From assembly GCF_020906275.1 (NCBI RefSeq), contig NZ_CP086727.1, positions 1,054,001-1,118,000 on the forward strand: a stretch of 64,000 nucleotides of DNA. The letters are read 5' to 3'. Below the pieces are notes generated by a model. The model did not search any database, was not told the DNA's origin, and saw only the letters and a program-made list of their open reading frames with translations. The position numbers were made by a program, and so were the translations under genes. How positions within the stretch are numbered: position 1 is the stretch's first letter; each line of letters begins with the position of its first letter. This DNA is from Parasphingorhabdus litoris DSM 22379 (GTDB taxonomy: Bacteria; Pseudomonadota; Alphaproteobacteria; Sphingomonadales; Sphingomonadaceae). This document shows positions 6,803-12,962 of the stretch, in pieces.

Positions 6803-7846
6803 TTGAGTTTTTCGGAATTTGTAATTGCCATGGCGTTGGCCCATACGCCGGCAACCCCAACACCCCCACCGACCATAGCGGATCAACCCCTTGATATAGT
6901 GACCATTGATGTGCTGGACCGGCGCTCGTCCGGTGCGCCTGCAGCGTTGTCAGCACGGGCGCAGCTTTTCGGTGCCCTGGCCATCGCGCCGGGCGAGGCG
7001 GCGCAAGCGGAGCCATCTGGGACGCCCGCTCAGGCACCATGGCCGGTGCCGCTGGAGCCGGTACCATTGGAGCCCACAGCACCGCCGCCTGCGTTTGACG
7101 AGCCGCTTCTGCCGGTTGATCCCTTGGGGTCTGATGCCGAGTCAGTGGCGGATCCGGCAGATGGTAATGAAATTGTCGTGACCGCGCGGCCGCGCCCGCC
7201 AAAAAGCGATCCGCTGCAGGAACTGAACGCAGATACTTTTGGTGTTATTCAGGATGTTGACCAAGCCGTAGTTGGCCCGGTCGCGCTTGCCTATGAAGAT
7301 GCTGTGCCGAGCCCCATTCGCAGCGGCTTGTCCAATTTCCTGAGCAATTTGGGGGAACCGATTGTGTTCCTCAACTATCTGTTGCAGCTCAAACCGGGTA
7401 AGGCGGTCGAGACACTGGGGCGCTTTGCGATCAACTCGACGATCGGGATTGGCGGATTGGTCGATGTCGCCAAAAGACCACCATTTAATCTGCCCAAGCG
7501 CAACAATGGTTTTGCCAATACGCTGGGCTATTATGGCGTCGAACCAGGGCCGTTTCTGTTTTTGCCGCTGATCGGGCCAACGACCGTTCGTGATTTATTC
7601 GGGCGCGTGGTCGACCTGTCGGTCCTGCCGGTCGCGGTTGGCAAGCCGTTTAACCAGCTTGTCTATACGCTTCCTGCTGGGATCATAACATCGCTTGATA
7701 TTCGCGCGGAACAGGATGAGCAGATCCAGAAATTGCGGGATAGTAACGATCCCTATACCGCAACACGCGAGCTGTACTTGCAACAGCGGCAAGCGGAAAT
7801 TGACGCGCTGCGTGGTAAGGCACCGGAAAAGTCGGAGGACGAATAG
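6803..7846 (+). CDS. mlaA: MlaA/VacJ-family protein
   Basis: 347 residues from a TTG start; an in-frame ATG at 6830 is a reasonable alternative. Residues about 136-330 match the MlaA/VacJ domain that removes phospholipids from the outer leaflet: DPLQELNADTFG, RFAINSTIGIGGLVDVA, the GYYGVEPGPFLFLPLIGPTTVRD core, and the C-terminal YL-rich end. Classical MlaA is a lipoprotein, but no lipobox is visible here. The first 120 residues are instead proline/alanine-rich and contain EIVVTARP, a TonB-box-like string. No other mla genes are close. Confidence 0.85.
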   Translation: MSFSEFVIAMALAHTPATPTPPPTIADQPLDIVTIDVLDRRSSGAPAALSARAQLFGALAIAPGEAAQAEPSGTPAQAPWPVPLEPVPLEPTAPPPAFDEPLLPVDPLGSDAESVADPADGNEIVVTARPRPPKSDPLQELNADTFGVIQDVDQAVVGPVALAYEDAVPSPIRSGLSNFLSNLGEPIVFLNYLLQLKPGKAVETLGRFAINSTIGIGGLVDVAKRPPFNLPKRNNGFANTLGYYGVEPGPFLFLPLIGPTTVRDLFGRVVDLSVLPVAVGKPFNQLVYTLPAGIITSLDIRAEQDEQIQKLRDSNDPYTATRELYLQQRQAEIDALRGKAPEKSEDE

Positions 7847-7865
7847 CACTGAGCGAAAAATAAAT

Positions 7866-7913
7866 TGACCCATGCTGTATTAGCGTTATGCAACAATAAT
7901 ACAGCATGGGTCA
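7866..7913. repeat. Perfect 17-bp inverted repeat
   Basis: TGACCCATGCTGTATTA (7866-7882) and its exact inverse (7897-7913) enclose a 14-base loop. It lies between the MlaA-like gene and the NTF2-like gene. There is no T-run on the plus strand, so it is not a standard terminator. It could be a MITE remnant, an operator or an mRNA 5' stem for the following gene. Confidence 0.85.
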
Positions 7914-7945
7914 CAACGGTCCTGCTTTTCTGCAAGGACCATTAT

Positions 7946-8446
7946 ATGACACGGACGCAAAAAGTGCTTTCAACTGCCGCTCTAGCCGCTGGTACGCTTT
8001 CCGTCGGAGCCAATGCCGAAACCAAGCCAGCGGAGACCGCCGAGTCCGTGGCGGCGGACCTTCAGGCGCTTGATGCACGTTTGTTCAAGGCGGCATTTGA
8101 GGATTGCAATATGGCCGTCCTGGAGGAGTTGCTGGCTGATGATCTCGAATTTTATCATGATCGTGATGGCCTGTCCTATACCGGCAGTGACGCTTTCATC
8201 GCGGATGTAAAAAAGGACTGTGGCGGCGGAAAGCGTGTGCTGGTCGACGGCAGTTTAACCACGCACATGATCGGAGACTTTGGGGCGATGCAACATGGCC
8301 GACATGAATTTCATCAGATCATGCCCGACGGATCGAGCATCGCCCGTGAAAAAGGTGTCTTCATGCATTTGTGGAAACGCAATCCCGATAGTGGCTCTGG
8401 TTGGCAAATAACCCGGGTGATCAGTTATGATCATGAAGGCATATAA
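7946..8446 (+). CDS. Exported NTF2-like (DUF4440/SnoaL-type) protein
   Basis: 166 residues. The signal peptide (about residues 1-27, ending VGANA) precedes an NTF2-fold domain: LQALDARLFKAAFEDCNMAVLEELLADDLEFYHDRDG, then LTTHMIGDFGAMQHGRHEF, ending WQITRVISYDH. Such proteins are small-molecule binding or cofactor-less enzymes; the ligand is unknown. The start at 7946 follows AAGGA and gives a proper signal peptide, whereas a longer reading from 7865 would run through the inverted repeat. Confidence 0.85.
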   Translation: MTRTQKVLSTAALAAGTLSVGANAETKPAETAESVAADLQALDARLFKAAFEDCNMAVLEELLADDLEFYHDRDGLSYTGSDAFIADVKKDCGGGKRVLVDGSLTTHMIGDFGAMQHGRHEFHQIMPDGSSIAREKGVFMHLWKRNPDSGSGWQITRVISYDHEGI

Positions 8447-8488
8447 AAAGAAAAGTACGGATAGATATTTGCGAGCTTGGGAGGGGAA

Positions 8489-8520
8489 AGCGGAGATCGG
8501 CCCGAGAGCCTATCTCCGCT
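8489..8520 (+). terminator. Hairpin after the NTF2-like gene
   Basis: AGCGGAGAT (8489-8497) pairs with ATCTCCGCT (8512-8520) about 40 bases after the stop codon. No T-run follows, so terminator function is uncertain. Confidence 0.45.
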
Positions 8521-8546
8521 GACCAAGATTGCTTTGATCTCAGGCT

Positions 8547-8560
8547 TTGACCCAGATCAA
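8547..8560 (+). promoter_or_regulatory. FNR/FixK-type binding site
   Basis: TTGAC-CCAG-ATCAA differs at one position from the FNR/Anr consensus TTGAT-N4-ATCAA. It lies 66 bases upstream of the 39-codon gene at 8626, a suitable distance for activation under low oxygen. The regulator itself is not in the window. Confidence 0.55.
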
Positions 8561-8625
8561 GGCTGCCCGTGTCGATTACTGACATTCTAAGTACATATTG
8601 AACTTGAAATGCAGGATGAGATCAG

Positions 8626-8745
8626 ATGATACAATGGCCAGTGCTAGTCTTTATCGGAATGATGGGCCTTTTCGGTTTGGGGCTTATATATGCGACGATC
8701 GCAGAAGAGTTGAGAGAACGACGGGAAGGAAGAGAGGCGCAATAG
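8626..8745 (+). CDS. 39-residue single-pass membrane microprotein
   Basis: A short reading frame with an AGGATGAG ribosome binding site six bases before the ATG. It begins MIQWPVLVFIGMMGLFGLGL, forming one clean membrane helix, and continues into a charged tail (EELRERREGREAQ) that should face the cytoplasm. Size and shape recall accessory subunits of respiratory complexes. The FNR-type site upstream would fit such a role, but no oxidase genes are adjacent. No homologue is recognised. Confidence 0.5.
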   Translation: MIQWPVLVFIGMMGLFGLGLIYATIAEELRERREGREAQ

Positions 8746-8940
8746 GGCGGTTGACCTGATCGTTGGTTTGACGCTCCATATAGTCCGACACCTGGGTACA
8801 TAACCGATCACGTCAATGACGTTCCTGCAAAAGCACTGCCCACGTGCCATTGCATGTCTTCCGACTGAATCAGCCAAGCTGGTTTTCGTTCACGGCAGGT
8901 CCCGGAAATTGACGCCACGGGCCGTTTACTTTTAACAAAA

Positions 8941-8958
8941 CTGTCATGAAACTGTTCA
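8941..8958 (+). promoter_or_regulatory. Possible Pho box
   Basis: CTGTCATGAAACTGTTCA consists of two CTGTNNN half-repeats spaced as in PhoB boxes, with three or so mismatches to the E. coli consensus. It ends one base before the ATG at 8960, so either that start is too early or the match is accidental. Confidence 0.3.
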
Positions 8959-8959
8959 G

Positions 8960-9637
8960 ATGGTTGCGTTGAGACATGAGTTAGCGATTTACGCGGTTGC
9001 TGGATTGGGCGTTTTGGCACTCGCCCTTTGGTCATCCGATTTTCGCCATGGTCCCTTTTTTCGGGAAGATGGAATTGTCGAAATGACGGCCGCTTTGTTG
9101 TTTTTGACCGCGCTATTCATTGGTTTGCAGCGACGATTATATCAGACGCTGATTGGATTTCTATTTTGCGGACTCGCGCTGCTTGCCTGTTTGAGTGAAA
9201 TCAGTTTTGGCGCACGGCATTTCGGATTTGCCATGCCGGAAATGCAGGGCGGCGGCGAGTTGGACGGTGCGCAGGATCTGGTGATGCTGGCTTATCGTGC
9301 ACTCGATAATGCCGATATGCTGTTACCGGCCGCTATAATCGCTGCCGCCTTGATTATAAGTGCCATGGCATTCGCATATCGCACCGGCCATGCAGCGCAG
9401 ATGATTATATGGTTGCGCGCGGATCATGGTCGGCTGGCTATTTTCATTGCGCTTGGCGTTATTGGGCTCGCAGTGGTCATCGATATAATAGAGATCGCTC
9501 GCTTTGCCGAGGAGACGTTAGAATTATTCGCTGCCCTGTTGATGGCGACCGCTGCGTTGCGACTGCAGCGTAAAGAGCCACATCGAATTTTGTCGCAGCC
9601 AGGAAACGGGCTGGCGACAATCGTGAGGGATGAATAG
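8960..9637 (+). CDS. Six- to seven-helix membrane protein, unknown function
   Basis: 225 residues, nearly all hydrophobic helices (about 8-25, 40-60, 63-83, 115-135, 160-182, 190-210) with a short cytoplasmic C-terminal tail. No recognised family or catalytic motif. No ribosome binding site is evident before 8960 and a Pho-box-like sequence abuts it; a later start, for example the Met at 9083, is possible but would remove the first helix. Likely a single-gene unit. Confidence 0.55.
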   Translation: MVALRHELAIYAVAGLGVLALALWSSDFRHGPFFREDGIVEMTAALLFLTALFIGLQRRLYQTLIGFLFCGLALLACLSEISFGARHFGFAMPEMQGGGELDGAQDLVMLAYRALDNADMLLPAAIIAAALIISAMAFAYRTGHAAQMIIWLRADHGRLAIFIALGVIGLAVVIDIIEIARFAEETLELFAALLMATAALRLQRKEPHRILSQPGNGLATIVRDE

Positions 9638-9705
9638 ACCTGTTGGCATTCGTTCATATTTCTCGCGTTATTCCTGACAATCAGACGTAACCAAGGGAGT
9701 TTGAT

Positions 9706-10101
9706 ATGAAAAAGACGATGATAAGCCTCACCGCTGCAGCCCTGTTTCTTCCTGCGACACCGGCTTTGGCAGATGCTGGCGGCTATAGCGATTTTGGTGG
9801 ACCCGTTGCTGGGTTTTACCGGGTCAGCGATGATGATTGGGACGATGATGACGATGATGATCGTTACTACAAACCTCGCCGGATGAAGCGCGGGGACCGC
9901 TATTGGCGCGGTCGTGACGGGCGCTATTATTGTAAGCGTAAGGACGGAACAACAGGATTGATCATCGGCGGTGCCGTCGGTGCCCTGATTGGCCGTGAAA
10001 TCGACGGCGGTCGTGACCGGACGGTGGGAACGCTCCTGGGTGCTGCAGGTGGTGCCCTTCTGGGCCGAGAGATTGACCGCGGAAAATTGCGCTGCCGGTG
10101 A
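9706..10101 (+). CDS. Glycine-zipper 2TM surface protein (17 kDa antigen family)
   Basis: 131 residues. The signal peptide (ending PALADA) is followed by an Asp-rich run (WDDDDDDDRYY) and a basic/aromatic stretch. Residues about 85-125 form a Rick_17kDa_Anti-type glycine zipper: GLIIGGAVGALIGREIDGG, then VGTLLGAAGGALLGREID. Such proteins insert in or associate with the outer membrane and peptidoglycan. Unlike SlyB/OsmB-type relatives there is no lipobox. A paralogue is encoded at 12389-12817. Confidence 0.85.
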   Translation: MKKTMISLTAAALFLPATPALADAGGYSDFGGPVAGFYRVSDDDWDDDDDDDRYYKPRRMKRGDRYWRGRDGRYYCKRKDGTTGLIIGGAVGALIGREIDGGRDRTVGTLLGAAGGALLGREIDRGKLRCR

Positions 10102-10148
10102 CGGAGCAGGTTGGGCGCATTTGCCTAACCTATTTAAAAATTGAAAAA

Positions 10149-10185
10149 CCCGGTCCTGATGAACTTCAGGGCCGGGCTTTCTTTC
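10149..10185 (+). terminator. Rho-independent terminator
   Basis: CCCGGTCCTGA pairs with TCAGGGCCGGG around a short loop, followed by CTTTCTTTCT. It ends the glycine-zipper transcript and faces the minus-strand microprotein array. Confidence 0.8.
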
Positions 10186-10206
10186 TGGGGGCAGGGGGAA
10201 AGGGGG

Positions 10207-10326
10207 TCAGATAATCAGGGATGCGGCGTTTTGCGTAGCGGGGACAATGCTGGCGCCTACAAACAGAGCGGAAGAGATAAGGGCGGCGATGGCGGCGGTG
10301 ATTTGGGCAGTGAAATTACGGGGCAT
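10207..10326 (-). CDS. Microprotein 3 of a tandem paralogous array (39 residues)
   Basis: Begins MPRNFTAQITAAIAALISSA and ends SIVPATQNAASLII. One hydrophobic helix is followed by a conserved tail. It is clearly related to the two upstream neighbours (10362-10481 and 10514-10636): the shared pattern is Q-(I/V)-x-A-A-(I/F)-A-A-L-x-S-A-x-(x)-I/V-x-A-S-(I/V)-x-P-A-x-Q-x-x-A-S. It is the most diverged of the three. Small, alanine-rich and probably membrane-associated. The ribosome binding site (AAGGATTTC) lies just before the ATG. Function unknown. Confidence 0.75.
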   Translation of the reverse strand: MPRNFTAQITAAIAALISSALFVGASIVPATQNAASLII

Positions 10327-10361
10327 GGTGAAATCCTTTGGGTTTGGTGCCGGTCCGCTGA

Positions 10362-10481
10362 TTAGATCATCAGGGACGCGGCATTTTGGGCTGCTGGACC
10401 GACGCTGGCGCTGATCATTACGGCTGCAGAGAAGAGAGCGGCGAAGGCGGCGAGAACTTGGTTTTGAACATTGGTGGTCAT
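10362..10481 (-). CDS. Microprotein 2 of a tandem paralogous array (39 residues)
   Basis: Begins MTTNVQNQVLAAFAALFSAA and ends ISASVGPAAQNAASLMI. It is almost identical in layout to the copy at 10514-10636: NxQNQV-x-AAFAALFSAAV-x-ISASVGPA-x-Q-x-x-AS. A GGAAA ribosome binding site precedes the ATG. The 35-base gap to the next copy downstream includes a repeated GGTTTGGTG-like block, consistent with gene duplication. The hydrophobic middle could span or lie along a membrane. Confidence 0.75.
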   Translation of the reverse strand: MTTNVQNQVLAAFAALFSAAVMISASVGPAAQNAASLMI

Positions 10482-10513
10482 GATGGTGTTTCCTTGAATT
10501 TTCGGTTTGGTGA

Positions 10514-10636
10514 TTAAGCGATGAATGAAGCGGTGCTTTGAACAGCAGGGCCAACGCTGGCGCTGATCAGAACAGCGGCGGAGAACAGAGCGGCAAAAGC
10601 GGCAACAACTTGGTTTTGGATATTTACGTTCGACAT
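10514..10636 (-). CDS. Microprotein 1 of a tandem paralogous array (40 residues)
   Basis: Begins MSNVNIQNQVVAAFAALFSA and ends GPAVQSTASFIA. It is the first gene of the array in the direction of transcription, with a strong ribosome binding site (GAAGGAATT). A longer reading frame upstream exists but lacks a start signal. The conserved core QNQV-x-AAFAALFSAAV-x-ISASVGPA is shared with the second copy. No known family is recognised; similar short alanine-rich proteins are easy to miss in annotation because of their size. Confidence 0.75.
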   Translation of the reverse strand: MSNVNIQNQVVAAFAALFSAAVLISASVGPAVQSTASFIA

Positions 10637-10948
10637 TTTCAATTCCTTCTCGGTTAAATTTCGTCCTTCGCGGTTGTGTTTGCGAAGATGTCTGTAGCTT
10701 TGCATAGGGCGTGCCAGTTTTTGAAAAAGCATAAAAATCAATAGCTTACGTGGATATGACCATGATAATATATTTGGTCTAAACCAATAAATGGGAAAAA
10801 TTACCAACATATAGCTTTTGTTGTAGCGCGGTCGTGACCTTTTTTCGTAGCTGGGGGCTACGTCTTGCGAGATTGGTCAGAATCAATCGGCGAGAACAGG
10901 CAATAGGCGATAGAGTGCCGGGACACGGAGATCAGCCGGAAGTGGCTG
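10637..10948. other. Intergenic region upstream of the microprotein array
   Basis: About 310 bases without a supported gene. The stretch 10730-10810 is AT-rich and contains the palindrome TTGGT-CTAA-ACCAA (10774-10787) beside TATATTAT-like sequence, so the array promoter probably lies here. A short CGTAGC...GCTACG hairpin occurs near 10848-10864. The remainder shows nothing recognisable. Confidence 0.5.
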
Positions 10949-11323
10949 TCAGATCGAGCGTTCGATGCTTTCAACAAATGCGTGGGCTTCGGCCAGCCCG
11001 ATATTTTTGGTCTGCCGGACACGCTTGATGGCTTCGATCTTACGGCCGCGATGTAACGCAGCGCGGACGTCCCGCATCATCAGCTCCTCTTCACTATAGT
11101 CGCTTTCATCCCTTACTATAGTCGTGTCGGCTTGCAGAACGTCGAGTTTGGTAGGTGTTTCTGGCTCAATCGTTGGCTCAATCTTTGGCCGGGGCTTTGC
11201 ACCGGTGAGGTTCTTTGGCGGGGCCAAGAGATCGTCGCGATCATGGCTCGGCCAGAGCCACCAAATGACCAGCAGCACCAGAATTGTTGCGCCGATCCAA
11301 AGCTCTGTCGAACCAAATACCAT
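10949..11323 (-). CDS. Membrane-anchored protein with ribosomal L7/L12 C-terminal-like domain
   Basis: 124 residues. One N-terminal membrane helix (about 8-25, LWIGATILVLLVIWWLW) is followed by a Pro/Glu linker. Residues about 84-124 (DVRAALHRGRKIEAIKRVRQTKNIGLAEAHAFVE) match the helix-turn-helix part of the L7/L12 C-terminal fold, where the family has K-x-x-A-I-K-x-V-R and G-L-x-E-A-K. The domain binds translation factors in the ribosome; its role on a membrane anchor is unknown. The SDR gene on the same strand ends 27 bases from its start. Confidence 0.7.
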   Translation of the reverse strand: MVFGSTELWIGATILVLLVIWWLWPSHDRDDLLAPPKNLTGAKPRPKIEPTIEPETPTKLDVLQADTTIVRDESDYSEEELMMRDVRAALHRGRKIEAIKRVRQTKNIGLAEAHAFVESIERSI

Positions 11324-11350
11324 ATATTCCTACCTTGTTGCGGGATCAGG

Positions 11351-12127
11351 CTAATATTGTGCGGTTCCGCCGTCAACGCTCAGCATTGCGCCGGTTATGC
11401 CGGCGCCAGCATCTGAGGCAAGCAATAGCGCCATGGCAGCAATCTCTTCGACGGTGTTGGGGCGCTTTAATGCGCTTTCCTGCGCAAACATATCGATCAT
11501 CTCTTCAAAGGTCATGCCAAGGCCTTTGGCGGTGGTGGGGCCATTTTCAAGGATCAAGTCAGTCAGCACCAGGCCAGGGCAGATAGAATTGACGGTAATA
11601 CCCATCGTGCCAACTTCCTGTGCCACAGCCTTGGTCATGCCGTTTATTCCATGTTTCGCAATGGTGTAGGGAGCGAATGTCGGTTTGCCCATTTTACCTT
11701 CGGTTGAACTGATGTTGATAACCCGGCCCGATTGTTGTGCGATCATCGGTTTGAGTGCGCGGCGCGTTGCCCAGAATGTGGAATAAATATTCCACTTCAT
11801 GGCCTCATCAAAAGCCTCGTCGGTAAGATCAGCCAGTGGGGCAAGAGCACCAGCGCCGCCGGCATTGTTGACCAATATGTCAACTGTACCGAATTTTTCG
11901 ACAGTTTGGTCGATAAAGCCCTCGACTAAATCCTGCTGCATAACATCGCCAGCAACAAATATTGCGCGATCGCCGACCCCCAGTTCATCGAGAAGCTTTG
12001 CGCCTTTTTCTGGATTGCGCGCCATTAGGGCAACATTAGCGCCTTCAGCCAGGAACGCTTCAGCAATAGCGCGTCCGATGCCTGCCGTACCACCAGTGAT
12101 AGCCGCTGTTTTTCCTTTGAGTTGCAT
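11351..12127 (-). CDS. SDR-family NAD(P)-dependent oxidoreductase
   Basis: 258 residues from MQLKGKTAAI. Classical short-chain dehydrogenase features: nucleotide-binding TGGTAGIG near the N-terminus, NNAGG, catalytic Ser in NISSTEG, and YTIAK (YxxxK). A C-terminal GAMLSVDGGTAQY end is typical of FabG-like members. The substrate is not predictable. The start at 12127 has GGGAGA upstream; a longer in-frame extension lacks support. Likely co-transcribed with the L7/L12-like membrane protein gene. Confidence 0.92.
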   Translation of the reverse strand: MQLKGKTAAITGGTAGIGRAIAEAFLAEGANVALMARNPEKGAKLLDELGVGDRAIFVAGDVMQQDLVEGFIDQTVEKFGTVDILVNNAGGAGALAPLADLTDEAFDEAMKWNIYSTFWATRRALKPMIAQQSGRVINISSTEGKMGKPTFAPYTIAKHGINGMTKAVAQEVGTMGITVNSICPGLVLTDLILENGPTTAKGLGMTFEEMIDMFAQESALKRPNTVEEIAAMALLLASDAGAGITGAMLSVDGGTAQY

Positions 12128-12388
12128 GACATTCTCCCAAATTTTCTTTGATATAGCGCTATCGACAGGCTTTCCGCGCGGCAATGATTTAAAAGAGTAG
12201 GAGGTTAGTCGGAAACGGGATAAATTATTGATAGAAAAGAGAAACTATAGAATTGTTCATAAAAAGTGCTTCAAACATGAACCTTAGATAAAATCAACAT
12301 TCAGCAAGTGGTCAATCCGAGTCACCTAGAACCAATCTCGTCGGGCACATGAGTCGGATCGTAACAAGGCCCTTTTGGAGTAGAAGCA

Positions 12389-12817
12389 ATGATCAACAAG
12401 GTTTTAGGAACACTCGCCATTACAACCGCTGCTATTTCGGCGATGGCATTCGCAACACCTGCTGAAGCGCGTAGTGGTTATTACCAAGGCTATAATGATG
12501 GTTACTACCAGCGTGTTGGTGATGACCGCCGCTATTATCGTCGCGGCGACTATTACCGGGATGATCGTTATTATGATCGCCGTGACCGTCGCTATTATCG
12601 TGAAAAGCGTCGTTACTATCGCGACAAGCGTCGCTATCGTAATGACCGTCGCCGCTATCGCGGATGTGATCGTGGTACGGGCGGTACCATAATCGGTGCT
12701 ATTGCTGGCGGCTTGCTCGGTAATGAAGTGGCTGGCCGCGGTAGCAAGACCGAAGGTGCCATTATCGGTGGTGCAGTTGGCGCACTGGCTGGTCGGGCAA
12801 TTGATCGCAATTGTTAA
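12389..12817 (+). CDS. Glycine-zipper 2TM surface protein, Tyr/Arg-rich
   Basis: 142 residues. After the signal peptide (ending PAEA) comes a long Tyr/Arg/Asp-rich repeat region (RRYYRRGDYYRDDRYY and similar, residues about 28-92). The C-terminal glycine zipper follows: GGTIIGAIAGGLLGNEVAG, then GAIIGGAVGALAGRAID. It is a paralogue of the gene at 9706-10101 with a basic rather than acidic middle. The Tyr/Arg region is low in complexity and may bind polysaccharide or nucleic acid. A good ribosome binding site (TTTTGGAGTAG) precedes the ATG. Confidence 0.85.
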   Translation: MINKVLGTLAITTAAISAMAFATPAEARSGYYQGYNDGYYQRVGDDRRYYRRGDYYRDDRYYDRRDRRYYREKRRYYRDKRRYRNDRRRYRGCDRGTGGTIIGAIAGGLLGNEVAGRGSKTEGAIIGGAVGALAGRAIDRNC

Positions 12818-12845
12818 GGTGAGCCCGTATCGAAATTAAAGATAA

Positions 12846-12942
12846 GCCCTCTGTATTCGTTTTTGAATACAGAGGGCCCATATTCCTCGCGTCGCGTATC
12901 GAGGAAGGGGACCGTGGTCGCAAGCTCCGGTCCCCGTTTCTT
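12846..12942 (+). terminator. Two consecutive terminator hairpins
   Basis: A perfect 13-bp stem GCCCTCTGTATTC / GAATACAGAGGGC (12846-12877) is followed by a second stem GGGGACCG / CGGTCCCC (12907-12935) with TTTCTTTT after it. They close the glycine-zipper gene and separate it from the convergent cytochrome operon. Confidence 0.8.
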
Positions 12943-12962
12943 TTGTCAGTCTAGCTGATCTG

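Noticed and set aside
7865..7945. Earlier TTG start for the NTF2-like protein
   Set aside because: It translates the inverted repeat and has no ribosome binding site; the ATG at 7946 has AAGGA and a signal peptide.
10637..10810. Upstream extension of the first microprotein to 98 residues
   Set aside because: No ribosome binding site, unlike composition, and the paralogues begin at the equivalent of the internal Met.
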